A stretch of DNA of 54,408 nucleotides, taken from positions 1 to 54,408 of the forward strand of contig JADFSR010000029.1 in assembly GCA_022560615.1 (NCBI GenBank). Direction: 5' to 3'. Of this stretch, positions 41,216-51,379 are shown in pieces. Numbering within the stretch: position 1 is the stretch's first letter; every line of letters starts with the position of its first letter. The position numbers were made by a program, and so were the translations under genes. This DNA is from Gemmatimonadota bacterium. Lineage in GTDB: Bacteria > Gemmatimonadota > Gemmatimonadetes > Longimicrobiales > Gaopeijiaceae. Below the pieces are notes generated by a model that did not search any database, had not been told where the DNA came from, and worked only from the letters and a program-made list of their open reading frames with translations.

Positions 41216-41719
41216 TTATCGCCCGACGGAGAAGGAGAAGAGGCGGAACACCACACGGGAGTCGTCTGGTGGGTCTTCCGGGTCCGTGTTCTGACGCCCG
41301 CGGGGCTTCACGATGAAGAGCACGATGGCAGTCAACAGTCCCGCGCTCCCCCCTAGGACAAAGCCCGTCGAGATCTTATCGAACTCCCTGCGCCGAAACG
41401 ACACGATCTCGTCGGTCGGTATCCGGATCATCTGGTTGAGGTTGGTGGTGATGAATCCGTCCTGACGCCGTCCGATCGGGACCAGGAGCAGCAAGTCCTG
41501 CCCTTCCACGCCCACGAGCGTCCCGTCGATGACCGGGGCGTCCTCGCCGAGGTCCGAGATGTCGGCTAGTTCCGCCGCGCCTCGGCGCGTCGTGTGCACG
41601 CGTACGCCCTCGCCCGGTGCGGTCGTCTCGAGCTGGGCCGGTACGTATCGGAAGCATCCCGGCGACGAGAGCGCCAAGGCGATTAGGGCGAGGCCCTTCC
41701 ATCCGGGTGGTCCTTGCAC
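41216..41719 (-). CDS. Putative lipoprotein with C-terminal membrane helix, unknown function
   Basis: 167 aa if started at GTG 41719, which gives a compact lipoprotein signal MQGPPGWKGLALIALALSSPGC. ATG 41779 has a better placed GGAG but leaves a 29-residue tail before the hydrophobic core; 41821 is the longest option. The mature part is a small beta domain (VHTTRRGAAELADISDL...IDGTLVGVEGQDLLLLVP...IRIPTDEIVSFRRREF) followed by a hydrophobic segment (GFVLGGSAGLLTAIVLFIV) and a polar tail. No known family. Such proteins recur as orphans in Gemmatimonadota-like genomes, but that recollection was not checked. Confidence 0.6.
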   Translation of the reverse strand: MQGPPGWKGLALIALALSSPGCFRYVPAQLETTAPGEGVRVHTTRRGAAELADISDLGEDAPVIDGTLVGVEGQDLLLLVPIGRRQDGFITTNLNQMIRIPTDEIVSFRRREFDKISTGFVLGGSAGLLTAIVLFIVKPRGRQNTDPEDPPDDSRVVFRLFSFSVGR

Positions 41720-42045
41720 GCAGTCCACGTGGCGTTCGCATTCTCGAGGCGATGGGGTAACGAGTCGCACCGCGCGCATTAGAGAATCATCTCCACGAAA
41801 GCGCAAGCCCGGGGCTCGCACCCACTGGACGGCTCATCTCAGTTTCAGTCTCATACCAGCCACCACCGTCAAAAGGAGGAAGACCTCAACACCAACGCAC
41901 TCAGTCGCCTCTCGCACCCTCCCGCTATCGCGCGTAGAGTGTGGAAACAATCCTTTGCACGTGTCACCCGATGTTTTCCTAAGTGCAAGACCGCCCGGTC
42001 GCTCGGCGTATGATTACTGGCGACCAACGTGAAGGCTGAATCGGT
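41720..42045. other. Intergenic region between divergent genes
   Basis: 326 bp without a supported gene. It holds the upstream regions of the lipoprotein (minus) and the 42046 gene (plus). An AAAAGGAGGA at 41870-41880 is not followed by a usable start. A short inverted repeat TTGCAC/GTGCAA flanks about 25 bp near 41955-41990. No promoter pair is convincing. Confidence 0.4.
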
Positions 42046-44577
42046 ATGGATGCAGTATGGCTTGTCCTCTGGGAGCGCCCGTCGTCGACGGGCCCGAGAA
42101 CGCCCTACCGCCGCTTCCTTCACACTCTGCGGATTCCCCAGCTGATGCTGTGCCTCTTTTTGTTCGTAGTGTCCGCCGACGGCACGGAGGCTCAGCAGGT
42201 CGTATACGGCACCGTGACCGAGCGTGGCTCTGGGCAGCCTATCGAGGGGGCGATGGTCGTTCTGCTCCGTGGCGACCAAGTCGTCACGCGCGTCCTTTCT
42301 ACCGCGAACGGCTCATTCACGATGACCGTCCGTCGGCCCGGACGGTACGAGCTACGCGTCGACCGGATCGGGTATTCCAGCACCTTCTCCGAGGCGTTTG
42401 ACGTCGCGTCCGGCGCCACGGTTGAACGCAGAATCGAGACAGCTGTCCGGCCGGTAAGGCTGAGGGGTCTGGACGTGTCCGGTGACCGTCGCTGCGAGGT
42501 GCGACCTGCGGGCGGACTCGCGACCGCGACCGTATGGGAGGAGGTCCGCAAGGCATTGGCCGCGGCCACGTGGACCTCCGAGCGCGAGCTATACCGCTTC
42601 GCATGGATACACTATGTCCGCGATCTGGACGCAGAGACCCAGCAAGTCCTGGATGAGGAGCGGACGCGGAGAAGGTACTTCACGCCGCAGCCGTTCGAGA
42701 GTGTGGATCCCGACACTCTCGCGGCCTACGGCTTCGTACGAGAGCAGTCGGGTGAAGTGCTCTACTCTGCTCCCGATGCCGCCGTCCTGCTGTCGGATTC
42801 GTTTCTCGACGGTCATTGCTTCGCTCTCGATCACAAGTCAGAGGACGGACGAGGGTTCGTCGGCCTGCGTTTCGAGCCTATCCCAGCTCGGAGGCTGCCG
42901 GACGTGAGGGGTGTGCTTTGGGTGGACGAAGAGAACGGGCGTCTCGAGTCGTTGGAGTACGAGTACGTCAACCTCGGCCGTAGAGCGGCGGTCCAGGGCG
43001 ACGACGCGAGCGGGCGCATGTTCTTCCGCGAGCTGCCCAACGGCACATGGATCGTGGAAGAGTGGAGTATCCGGATGCCTCGACTCGTCGACATCCGGGA
43101 CGAGTTTGGGCGAACGCGACGCTATGACGTACGGGGATACGTCGAAGAAGGGGGTTCGGTAACGCGAATCACGACCTCGGCCGGTGTAGCCTTGAACGGA
43201 ACACGGACCGCCATCTACGGAACCGTCACGGACAGTGTGGGGGGCCCGGCCGAGGGGGCGCGCGTGTGGATCGTGGGCACTGATCTCGAGGCTCTGACCG
43301 ATGCTGAGGGAGTCTTTCGGTTCGAGGACGTCGGCGTAGGCACCTGGTCTCTACGCGCCTCACACCCTGCGCTGGCCCAGCTCGGTCACTCGGGCAGTAT
43401 CGCAAACGTCACGGTCGCGCGTGACAGGGTTCGCCAAGTGCGGCTGGGGCTCCCGTCGATCAGTTCCTTCGTCTATGACCGGTGCCGGAGTTCGGGATCT
43501 GTCGACGCCGAGAGCGTGATTCTGATCGGGAGAGTAGTCCACTCTGACGGGGCGCCCGCCCCACATGCCGCGATACGGGTGGTCTGGACCCAGGCGCAGG
43601 GCACGTACCGACGCAGCTTTGAGGGCTACGGCACGGACGCGGACAGCATCGGCGTGTTCACTGTGTGCGAAGTGCCAAGCGGTAGCAGTGTGATCGCGAC
43701 CGCATCGGCTGGAGATGAGCTGTCTGGCGCCACAGAGCTCTCGCTCCCAGACGTCGCCGGTGTAGTGCCGATCGAGATTGGTCTTGCACGCTCGATCGAT
43801 GCCCCGATCCCTACGACCCGTGAGGAGACATCTATCGACGCCGGAGAGGAGGCTGCCTGGCTGGCATCGGTAGGCTTCGATCTGCGTGAGGACCGAGCTC
43901 TACTGCACCGAACCAAGAGGGAGATGATCGACCTTGGCTACGACACTCTGCTACAGGTGTTGAGCGAGATTCCCCGACTGGAGGCCAGGCTGCTGATCAC
44001 TGGAGAGATGGTATTCCGACTCCACCCGACCACCGAGTGGTCACGGTTCTCCGATGTCGACGACAGCTGTGAACTGGACTTCTACCTGAACGGGAGCCTC
44101 GTCCGGCAACGAATTGACGACATTTGGGAAGTCCAAATCCATCGGATGTTGGAGCCCCGGGTCGTAACCGGGATTGAGGTCTTCGAGGGCTCCTCATCAC
44201 CGGTTGGGGCACCGGAAGATTGCGGCTACATCCTGCTTTGGGTGACGCGCCTTCGGCACCGCGATGATCCGGACTTCACGGGGACCGTGCGAGGTCGTGT
44301 TCTCGGCCTTGGGGATCTGATCCCAGCGGACAGCGTCGTGTTGCGAATACAGCCGGGCCTTGCGGAAGCCCGGTTGGACGATCAGGGCCGCTTCGATTTC
44401 GGCCCGTTGCCTCCTGCCGTCTATGTGATCGAGGCGAGCATTCCGGACTGGGGAACGTGGAGCACACAGATAGAGCTGCGCGCGCGCGCGGCGGTGGACG
44501 TGGTGATCGAAGTTGTGTCGCGTCTCCGTGGGCGGGACCGGAGTCGATCAGCTGATCTGGATCGCAATCCCGGATGA
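42046..44577 (+). CDS. Exported multi-domain carboxypeptidase-regulatory-like protein
   Basis: 843 aa. ATG 42046 has GAAGG upstream; the signal core is MLCLFLFVVSADGTEAQQ, so ATG 42145 is an alternative. At least three CarboxypepD_reg-like Ig folds are visible: VVYGTVTERGSGQPIEGAMVVLL (about 52-130), IYGTVTDSVGGPAEGARVWIVG (about 390) and a C-terminal GRVLGLGDLIPADSVVLRI. A unique region (about 150-370, WVDEENGRLESLEYEYVNL) resembles those of secreted Gemmatimonadota proteins. A plug-like fragment (MIDLGYDTLLQVLSEIPRLEARLL) suggests descent from a TonB-dependent receptor, but there is no beta-barrel. Function unknown. Its 3' end overlaps the next gene by 30 bp, convergently. Confidence 0.72.
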   Translation: MDAVWLVLWERPSSTGPRTPYRRFLHTLRIPQLMLCLFLFVVSADGTEAQQVVYGTVTERGSGQPIEGAMVVLLRGDQVVTRVLSTANGSFTMTVRRPGRYELRVDRIGYSSTFSEAFDVASGATVERRIETAVRPVRLRGLDVSGDRRCEVRPAGGLATATVWEEVRKALAAATWTSERELYRFAWIHYVRDLDAETQQVLDEERTRRRYFTPQPFESVDPDTLAAYGFVREQSGEVLYSAPDAAVLLSDSFLDGHCFALDHKSEDGRGFVGLRFEPIPARRLPDVRGVLWVDEENGRLESLEYEYVNLGRRAAVQGDDASGRMFFRELPNGTWIVEEWSIRMPRLVDIRDEFGRTRRYDVRGYVEEGGSVTRITTSAGVALNGTRTAIYGTVTDSVGGPAEGARVWIVGTDLEALTDAEGVFRFEDVGVGTWSLRASHPALAQLGHSGSIANVTVARDRVRQVRLGLPSISSFVYDRCRSSGSVDAESVILIGRVVHSDGAPAPHAAIRVVWTQAQGTYRRSFEGYGTDADSIGVFTVCEVPSGSSVIATASAGDELSGATELSLPDVAGVVPIEIGLARSIDAPIPTTREETSIDAGEEAAWLASVGFDLREDRALLHRTKREMIDLGYDTLLQVLSEIPRLEARLLITGEMVFRLHPTTEWSRFSDVDDSCELDFYLNGSLVRQRIDDIWEVQIHRMLEPRVVTGIEVFEGSSSPVGAPEDCGYILLWVTRLRHRDDPDFTGTVRGRVLGLGDLIPADSVVLRIQPGLAEARLDDQGRFDFGPLPPAVYVIEASIPDWGTWSTQIELRARAAVDVVIEVVSRLRGRDRSRSADLDRNPG

Positions 44578-44907
44578 CGCAGTGCCGTTCTGTGCGTTCA
44601 CTGTACCCGTGACGTCGTAACTGCCCGCGTCCGAATACGTGTGCTCAACACCACCCGCGGCCTCAACGGGCGCGCCGCCGAACGGGACCGTGTCTATCAC
44701 TCCATCTCCCCAATCCACGATCACCGAGATCAGCCCCGTGCCCGTGGCGCTATAGGTGACGGTGACCAGCTCACCGACCGCAGCGGTTTCGGACTCGGCG
44801 GCGATGCTGATGGTGACTGGTCGCGTGCCGGTGATCGAGTCGTCCAGGCAACCCGCGGCAACCGTAGCTACCACGAGGAGCCCTGCAAAGAAAATTGTTC
44901 GCCTCAT
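44548..44907 (-). CDS. PKD-like domain lipoprotein
   Basis: 119 aa. MRRTIFFAGLLVVATVAAGC is a clear lipoprotein signal (lipobox VAAGC). The rest is one PKD/Ig-like domain with VTVTYSATGTGLISVIVDWGDGVIDT and HTYSDAGSYDVTGTV, the WGDG and HTY..G.Y.V hallmarks. Its terminal 30 bp overlap the 3' end of the convergent 42046 gene. Probably a surface binding module; partner unknown. Confidence 0.8.
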   Translation of the reverse strand: MRRTIFFAGLLVVATVAAGCLDDSITGTRPVTISIAAESETAAVGELVTVTYSATGTGLISVIVDWGDGVIDTVPFGGAPVEAAGGVEHTYSDAGSYDVTGTVNAQNGTASSGIAIQIS

Positions 44908-45192
44908 GCTTCAGCGTCCGAGAGGGAGAGTGAAGAGGCCAGCTGTATATCGTGTAGTCGAATGGCCGAGGTCAAGACGTCCACGGCGCGTGGCAGCTCG
45001 GTCTCGGACCGGTCACGTTCTGATGACCATTGCTCGTTCTCGAACATAGCCGTAGTGTAGGCCCACTTAAGCGACTCTCCCGAACACGCATGGTCCCCTC
45101 GCTTCGTACACCGGATGTCTGTCGTGGGTAGTGTGCGGTTGGGAACGCGTCGCGAAGAAATACGATGCGGCATCTGGCCGAAGGAGGACTCC

Positions 45193-48144
45193 ATGGCATC
45201 GAATATCGTTCGAATCGAACTTCCATCAGCTCCACGGACGGGCCTTGTGGCTCTGCTCGTTTTTGCGTTGATGGCACTGACCGCACCTGCGGCACAAGCC
45301 CAGACCGGTCAGCTCACGGGAGCGGTGACGAGCGCTGCGTCCGGTGCTGGCCTCGCCGGGGTTCAGGTGTATCTGGAAGGTCAGGACCTCGGAGCGCTCA
45401 CGCGTCCCGACGGTCGGTTCCTGATCCTCAATGTGAGGCCAGGTACGTACGACCTCAGCGCACAGCGCATCGGCTACGGCACGGTCACGCGGTCGGTCAC
45501 GGTGACCGCCGGCGGGACGACCACGACCGACTTCGCGCTCGACATTCAGGCGCTCGGCCTCGACGAGATCGTCGTTACGGGTACCGCCGGCGCGGCGACC
45601 CGGCGCGAGATCGGGAATACGATCACCCAGATCAACATGGCGGACATACCGGACGCGCCGCTCCGCATATCTGATATGCTGCAGGCGGCGGCGCCCGGAC
45701 TCGACGTCTACGGCGGCGGGTCCCTCGGGCAGGCCAAGATCATCCGGCTCCGTGGCGCTAACAGCGCGCTGCTGAACAGCCACCCGATCATCTACATCGA
45801 CGGCGTGCGCATCAGGAGCGAACCCCTTCCGGACGCGAACCCGCCGGACCGTCGGGGTGGTCGGAGCGGCAACATCGCCGTCAGCCCTCTGGACCAGATC
45901 AACCCGGCCGACATCGAGCGGATCGAGATCATCAAGGGCTCGGCGGCCACGACGCTGTACGGCACAGAGGCGGCCGGCGGCGTGATCCAGGTCTTCACGA
46001 AGCGCGGCACCGGTGGCGCACCGGTGTGGAGCGCCGAGGTCCAGACCGGGACCGAGTGGAGCCGCGAGTTCGGCGTCGAGGGGTCCGGGATCCCGTACAA
46101 CGGCATGGAGCACTTCATGTGCACCGGGATCTTCGAGTGCGGCCAGTTCGCCAACCAGGCGTACAACCAGGACTACTCCCTCTCGGTGCGTGGCGGCTCA
46201 GGCGGGATCAACTACTTCGTATCCGGGTCATTCAGCGACGCGCAAGGCATGCTGGCGAACGACACCCAGAAAAGGTACGGGACGCGCGCGAATCTGACGT
46301 TCCAGCCGACCCCGGACCTCCAGGTCCAGTGGAACACGTCGTACGTCAACCTCGCCTTGACCACGACCAACGGGCAGAACAACGCCCAGGGCATCACGCT
46401 GAACGCCTTCCGCCAGGAGCGGAACTACTTCACTACCGGCGACCCTGAGGTGCTCAGCGAGCTGCTCGAGCAGCAGCTCGACGAGAACGTGGAGCGGTTC
46501 ACCACGGGACTGACGCTCACGTACACGCCGATCGAGAACTTGACGAACCGCTTCGTGGTGGGATACGACTGGACGGCGCGTGAGCATCGCAACCTCCGCC
46601 CGTTCGGGTGGCGTCAGGTGCCGGAAGGCTCGCTGCTCAACAACACCTTCCAGAACCGCGTGCTCTCGCTCGACTACGTCAGCACCTACCGGTACACCAT
46701 CTCCGACCAGATCTCGACCAACTTCTCGTGGGGCGGGCAGGCGACCGGTGACGACGACCGTTTGCTCGAAGGCTTCGCCGAGAACTTCCCGGGGGCCGCT
46801 GATCCGACGATCAGCTCCGGGGCGGAGAGGCTCGCGTTCGAGGAGCGCTCGAAGATCTGGAACGCCGGCTTCTTCTTCCAAAACGTGTTCGACGTGTCCA
46901 ACAAGTATTTCCTGACGCTCGGGGTGCGCGTGGACGGAAACAGCACATTCGGCTCGGACTTCGCTCTGCAGGTCTATCCGAAGGGCAGCGTGTCGTACGT
47001 GCTTTCGGACGAGGACTTCTACCCCGACTTGGGCGAGATGAGGCTGCGCTTCGCGTACGGTCAATCAGGCCGCGCGCCGGGCGCCTTCGACGCGGTGCGG
47101 ACGTGGAGCCCGGCGGGGCTGGCCGGCATTCCGGCCTTCGTGCCGCAGAACGTGGGCAACCCCGACATCGGCCCCGAGGTCACCACGGAGGTCGAGGGTG
47201 GCTTCGACGCGAGCTGGTTGAACAACCGGCTGACGACGACGTTCACGTACTACCGGCAGACCACGGACGACGCCCTCTTCAGGATCGACCAGATTCCCTC
47301 GGGCGGCTTCACCAGGAGCCAGCTTACGAACATCGGGAAGATCAAGAACAGCGGCATCGAACTCGACGTCGACGCGACGGTCTTCCAAAGCGCCAGTTGG
47401 GGCGTGGACTTGGGCGTGAACTTCAGCACGAACCATTCGGAGATTCTCGAGCTGAGGGACCCGAACCTCGAGACCACGTGCCGCAAGGTCGGCTATCCGC
47501 TTCGCGCGCGGTGTAACGAGAGGATCGCGAATCCGGACCAGCTCGTGAGTTCGTTCCGCGATGTCGAGTTCGTCCAGCCGAGTGACCCGGAGTTCCAAGG
47601 AGACGGAACCCGGGCGAGAGAGTACCTCTATGGCCCGAACCTGCCGACGACGTTCTTCAGCCCGTCGATCAGGATCCGGGCGCCCAAGGGCATCAGCCTG
47701 AGCGCGCGTGGGGACTACAAGGGCGGCTTCTACATGAACGAGCAGACGTTCGCGATCGGGCGGAGCGTCCGCTCGCCGCTCTGCTTCCCGTATTACATCG
47801 ACCCGGAGAACTCGAACGCGCTGAAGGACAACATTCCGGCGATCTGGATGTCCCGCTGCAATACGAACGATACTGAGGGCTACATGTGGGACGCGACCTT
47901 CTTCAAGCTGCGCAGCATTTCAGCGACGATTCCTGTGGACTTCGCCTTCCCGGACAGGGTCGGCTCGTCGCAGCTCACGCTCGCGCTCAACAACTCCTTC
48001 CTTTGGATGAAGGAGATGCCCTTCATGGACCCAGAGGCGAGCGCCGATCCGGGCAACAACACGGGGCCGCAGCAGGGCTACAACTTCGAGGAGACGGTGC
48101 CCGCACCGATCACGCTCCGCGTATCCCTCCGAGTCGTGTTCTAG
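45193..48144 (+). CDS. SusC/RagA family TonB-dependent outer-membrane receptor
   Basis: 983 aa from ATG 45193, with AAGGAGG at ideal spacing; the frame reaches back to 45115 without a ribosome site. Signal peptide ends ALTAPAAQAQ. Next come a CarboxypepD_reg-like domain (LTGAVTSAASGAGLAGVQVYL, about 37-120), a TonB-box-like LDEIVVTG, the plug (ISDMLQAAAPGLDV...IIYIDGVRI...IEIIKGSAATTLYGTEAAGGVIQVFTK, quoted in parts) and a 22-strand-type barrel ending in Phe (SLRVVF). It imports an oligomeric nutrient together with the adjacent SusD-like lipoprotein. The substrate is not readable; no polysaccharide enzymes flank it. A weak promoter candidate is TTGGGA (45139)-16 bp-TACGAT. Confidence 0.95.
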   Translation: MASNIVRIELPSAPRTGLVALLVFALMALTAPAAQAQTGQLTGAVTSAASGAGLAGVQVYLEGQDLGALTRPDGRFLILNVRPGTYDLSAQRIGYGTVTRSVTVTAGGTTTTDFALDIQALGLDEIVVTGTAGAATRREIGNTITQINMADIPDAPLRISDMLQAAAPGLDVYGGGSLGQAKIIRLRGANSALLNSHPIIYIDGVRIRSEPLPDANPPDRRGGRSGNIAVSPLDQINPADIERIEIIKGSAATTLYGTEAAGGVIQVFTKRGTGGAPVWSAEVQTGTEWSREFGVEGSGIPYNGMEHFMCTGIFECGQFANQAYNQDYSLSVRGGSGGINYFVSGSFSDAQGMLANDTQKRYGTRANLTFQPTPDLQVQWNTSYVNLALTTTNGQNNAQGITLNAFRQERNYFTTGDPEVLSELLEQQLDENVERFTTGLTLTYTPIENLTNRFVVGYDWTAREHRNLRPFGWRQVPEGSLLNNTFQNRVLSLDYVSTYRYTISDQISTNFSWGGQATGDDDRLLEGFAENFPGAADPTISSGAERLAFEERSKIWNAGFFFQNVFDVSNKYFLTLGVRVDGNSTFGSDFALQVYPKGSVSYVLSDEDFYPDLGEMRLRFAYGQSGRAPGAFDAVRTWSPAGLAGIPAFVPQNVGNPDIGPEVTTEVEGGFDASWLNNRLTTTFTYYRQTTDDALFRIDQIPSGGFTRSQLTNIGKIKNSGIELDVDATVFQSASWGVDLGVNFSTNHSEILELRDPNLETTCRKVGYPLRARCNERIANPDQLVSSFRDVEFVQPSDPEFQGDGTRAREYLYGPNLPTTFFSPSIRIRAPKGISLSARGDYKGGFYMNEQTFAIGRSVRSPLCFPYYIDPENSNALKDNIPAIWMSRCNTNDTEGYMWDATFFKLRSISATIPVDFAFPDRVGSSQLTLALNNSFLWMKEMPFMDPEASADPGNNTGPQQGYNFEETVPAPITLRVSLRVVF

Positions 48145-48156
48145 GGGGGACGAACA

Positions 48157-49605
48157 ATGACAACCATGACGAAGAGACATTGCATGACGGGAGTCCTCGC
48201 GGCCGCGGTGGCGTTCACCACGGGATGCGATGTGGTCAACCCAGGTCCGATCCAGGACGAGTTCCTGGTCCAGGAGGAGTCGCGCGAAGGGCTGGTGAAC
48301 GGCGCCCAGCGACAGCTCATGGTCGGGCTCGCGGGGAATGGGTCGATCGCGCGCTGGGGAGGGCTCATCGCCCGTGAGTACATGCCCGGCGGCCAGATCG
48401 GTGCGCACGGCCACAACCCGGACAATCAGGCCGGCAACCTCGAGCCAGGTGACTCGGGCCCGTTTGGAACGCTCCAGCAGGCTCGTTTCATCGCCGAGAC
48501 GGCGATCACGCTCTTCGAGGAGGCTGGGGGCGTCGGGGCCGAGCTCATCGCCCAGGCCAACATCTGGGCCGGGTACTCGAACCGCGTGCTCGGTGAGCAC
48601 TACTGCGAGGGCGTCGTCAACGGCGGTGAGCCGTTCGTCGGGACCGCGTATCTGGAGCGGGCCGAAGCTCAGTTCACCGTCGCGATGAGCGGCGGGTCGG
48701 CCGGTCAGCGGATGGCGGCGCAAGCCGGGCGCGCGCAGGTGCGTGCGTTCCTGGCGACGTACGGCCTGCGGAGTTGGGCGGAAGCGGCGTCGGATGCCGG
48801 AGCGATCACGGACAACTCGTGGAGTTACGACATCCTCACGGACGCGAGCAGCGCGACCACACGGAACTCGCTGTACTGGGCGATCGCGGGCACGCCTTAC
48901 GGGTCGTACACAATGTGGAACTCGTACTACGGGAACCAGCCGGATCTCACGCAGGCACAGCCTCACGACGAGAACGGAGGCTTCGGTTTCCCGATCGCGG
49001 GAACGGGGTACTTCGAGACGTCCGGAGATCCACGCATCGCATGGGGCCTAGGCTCCGCACCGTTCGCGGTCGGGGCGCTCGACGAGTTCGGTCAGGTGTA
49101 CTGGCAGATCCCGCTGAAGTATACCGGCCCGAGTGATCCTATCCGCCTCGCGAGCGGACGCGAGATGCGCCTCATCGAGGCCGAGGCGAAGCTCGCTGGG
49201 GGCGACTTCAGCGGCGCGATCGCGGACATCAACGCCATGAGAGCCGGGATCACCACGATCGCAACACCGAGTGGTAGCTTTGCCGGAGGTACCGCACTGG
49301 CGCCCTGGCCCGCACCGGCTGACGCAGCCGACGCGTGGAGGATGCTCAAGCGCGAGCGCGCGATCGAGCTGTTCTACGAGGGCCGGACATTGGGCGACCA
49401 GCGCCGCTGGGCACAGAACTCCGTGCCAGGCGACCTCGAGCTGCCGGACTTCGCCGCGGTGTCGTCGCTCTTCACTACCTGGGAGCGCGGTTTGGATGCC
49501 GCCGAATCCTTCCTCGGCAAATACGGGTTGACGGGCCGTCAGCTCTGCTTCGACATCCCGAACAGCGAGCGGGAGCTGAACCCGAACCTCCAGGAGGTCG
49601 GTTGA
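48157..49605 (+). CDS. SusD/RagB family substrate-binding lipoprotein
   Basis: 482 aa from ATG 48157, seven bases after GGGGGG. Signal with lipobox TTGC ([15 protein letters not shown]). The RagB/SusD pattern is clear: [14 protein letters not shown] at the N-terminus, an alpha-helical TPR-like body ([41 protein letters not shown]) and [25 protein letters not shown] plus [22 protein letters not shown] near the C-terminus. It caps the SusC pore. It lies 12 bp downstream of susC in the same operon, closed by the terminator at 49672. Confidence 0.93.
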   Translation: MTTMTKRHCMTGVLAAAVAFTTGCDVVNPGPIQDEFLVQEESREGLVNGAQRQLMVGLAGNGSIARWGGLIAREYMPGGQIGAHGHNPDNQAGNLEPGDSGPFGTLQQARFIAETAITLFEEAGGVGAELIAQANIWAGYSNRVLGEHYCEGVVNGGEPFVGTAYLERAEAQFTVAMSGGSAGQRMAAQAGRAQVRAFLATYGLRSWAEAASDAGAITDNSWSYDILTDASSATTRNSLYWAIAGTPYGSYTMWNSYYGNQPDLTQAQPHDENGGFGFPIAGTGYFETSGDPRIAWGLGSAPFAVGALDEFGQVYWQIPLKYTGPSDPIRLASGREMRLIEAEAKLAGGDFSGAIADINAMRAGITTIATPSGSFAGGTALAPWPAPADAADAWRMLKRERAIELFYEGRTLGDQRRWAQNSVPGDLELPDFAAVSSLFTTWERGLDAAESFLGKYGLTGRQLCFDIPNSERELNPNLQEVG

Positions 49606-49671
49606 TGGTGTAGGTGTGACCGGACGGGTCGCGCGACCTCTGGCCGCACGCCCGAACGGCTGAAGAGACCC

Positions 49672-49708
49672 GCCGCCCCCTGCTTCGGCAGGGGGCGGCT
49701 TCTTTGTT
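49672..49708 (+). terminator. Intrinsic terminator of the SusC/SusD operon
   Basis: GCCGCCCCCTGC, loop TTCG, GCAGGGGGCGGC: a perfect 12-bp stem with a stabilising UUCG tetraloop, then TTCTTTGTT. Placed 66 bp after the susD stop. Confidence 0.9.
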
Positions 49709-49781
49709 ATCGTCCGATGGTGAACAAGAAGAGGTGAGGATTTTCCTTGCCGTTCACCGCGCTCGGTGGCAGGGTAGTGGC

Positions 49782-50036
49782 ATGGACGGACTACCGATGA
49801 ATTGGCTCGATGAAAGCGAGCCCGAAGACGCCGCCTCGGAAGAGCTGACTCGGGCGACCTCGGTCTGGTGTCCGTATTGCGGAGTCGAGGTCGAGCTCAT
49901 CATCGACCCCACCGGTGGCCCGGTCCAAGAGTACGTCGAGGACTGCGAGGTCTGCTGTCAGCCTTGGTCCTTACGCGTGACTCTGGATCAGGACGGACAG
50001 TCGAGCGTGGAAGTCGCCACGCTCGACGAAGGCTGA
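49782..50036 (+). CDS. CPXCG-motif small cysteine-rich protein
   Basis: 84 aa from ATG 49782; ATG 49797 is also possible, and earlier in-frame starts run into the terminator. Two Cys pairs, WCPYCG and DCEVCC, separated by EVELIIDPTGGPVQEYVE, match the CPXCG family of small putative zinc-ribbon proteins. The acidic N-terminus is variable. No export signal. Function of the family is unknown. Confidence 0.85.
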   Translation: MDGLPMNWLDESEPEDAASEELTRATSVWCPYCGVEVELIIDPTGGPVQEYVEDCEVCCQPWSLRVTLDQDGQSSVEVATLDEG

Positions 50037-50052
50037 CGCCCGCACACTCGCG

Positions 50053-51192
50053 TCAATTCCCTTCGGCCCGAGCGCCCACCTCGCGTGCTTCGACAAGCTT
50101 CGCGACCGCGGCTAGCGTCGTCTGCGCCGCGTTGAAGCCCAAGCGGAAGTCGGCGTCCGAGAACGTGACGAAGAGATCCGTCGGCTGGTGCCAGTGCGGG
50201 TTCGCCCGGTTTCCCGTTTCATAGAGGCGCCGGTTTTCGCGAAGGCTCACCGAAGGCACGAGATCCATGAAGGGCGTCGAGTCCGTGTTGCTCATCGCGT
50301 TGCTCATGACCGCTGGATAGTCCGTCGCGAACATTCGGTTCGCGTTCAACAGCACGAGCGCGAGCTGGGCCGACTCGGCCGCCATCACCGAGTTGAGCTG
50401 GAACTCGATGTCCACGTCGGCATCCAGCGCTTGGTTGAACGTCACCGGGTTGCCGTGGTCCCACAGCATCATGTCGTGCTGAATCATGCCGAGCCACTTC
50501 GGCTCAGGATATCGTCCTGAACCTGCCGGGTCCTCGATGCCCTGGAGCTCCGCCCGCTGCTCCACGTAGGCACGGGCTCCGTTCAGCCCCGTCTCCTCGT
50601 TGTTCCAGAGCGCGAACCGGATGGTCCGCGCGGTCTCGATTTCGGGGCCGGACAGGGCCCTCGCGATCTCCATGACAAGCGCGGTGCCCGAGCCGTCGTC
50701 GTTGGCGGCTTCACCCCCGCCGCGACCATCCATATGCCCGCTGATGATGTACATCTCGCCCGGCACGTCACTGCCCCACTTGGTCGCGAAGACCTGCTCA
50801 CGAGGCTCGGGCGTGTCCGATCCACGCGGAGTGAACATGTAGTGTACACGCTCCGTTTCGTAGCCCCATCCCTGGAGCTGAGCCTCGATCCAATCGACTG
50901 CGGCAGCGTTACGCGGCGTGCCCTGCTCGCGATCCCCGAACTCGGTCAGTCCGCGGATCAGCTCCTTGTAACTGTCGAAGTCGAGCCGGGCAACGATCTT
51001 CTGCCGCGCACTGTCGGCCGCCGACATCGGCACGCCACCCAAAATATTCCGGGTCGAGCGAGCAGGTCGCTCGCTCTGACCTCCCCGCCCCTGCGCGGCG
51101 GCCTCACCGGACCAGCCGCTGAGCATGATGAGGGCAAACGCCGTCAGTAGGGAGCGTGAGGGGAGCTGCGCGAAATCGATGCAGTTCGGCAT
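50053..51192 (-). CDS. Exported M28 family metallopeptidase
   Basis: 379 aa from ATG 51192, giving signal peptide MPNCIDFAQLPSRSLLTAFALIML...GEAAAQ; the frame extends to 51261. M28 zinc ligands are visible in order: His and Asp in SGHMDGRGGGEAANDDGSG, the Glu pair in ALWNNEETGLNGA, Asp in MIQHDMMLW and His in NPHWHQPTD. An aminopeptidase or carboxypeptidase in the periplasm or outside the cell, probably feeding peptide uptake. It lies 17 bp from the convergent CPXCG gene. Confidence 0.92.
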   Translation of the reverse strand: MPNCIDFAQLPSRSLLTAFALIMLSGWSGEAAAQGRGGQSERPARSTRNILGGVPMSAADSARQKIVARLDFDSYKELIRGLTEFGDREQGTPRNAAAVDWIEAQLQGWGYETERVHYMFTPRGSDTPEPREQVFATKWGSDVPGEMYIISGHMDGRGGGEAANDDGSGTALVMEIARALSGPEIETARTIRFALWNNEETGLNGARAYVEQRAELQGIEDPAGSGRYPEPKWLGMIQHDMMLWDHGNPVTFNQALDADVDIEFQLNSVMAAESAQLALVLLNANRMFATDYPAVMSNAMSNTDSTPFMDLVPSVSLRENRRLYETGNRANPHWHQPTDLFVTFSDADFRLGFNAAQTTLAAVAKLVEAREVGARAEGN

Positions 51193-51379
51193 GATGGTTC
51201 CGTGGACAAGGCCGTCTGGGGCGAGAGACACAACATCCGCCCAGTGGCCAGCGTGGCGCAAGCGGGGGGGGGTACCCCCGCGGCATGAGCGTGGGTCGCG
51301 CCATTCCGCGTGGGTCGCTTGGCCACCCCAGTATGGTTATCCATGGACGCGGGACCCATGCCAACCGGAGTCGAACTAG

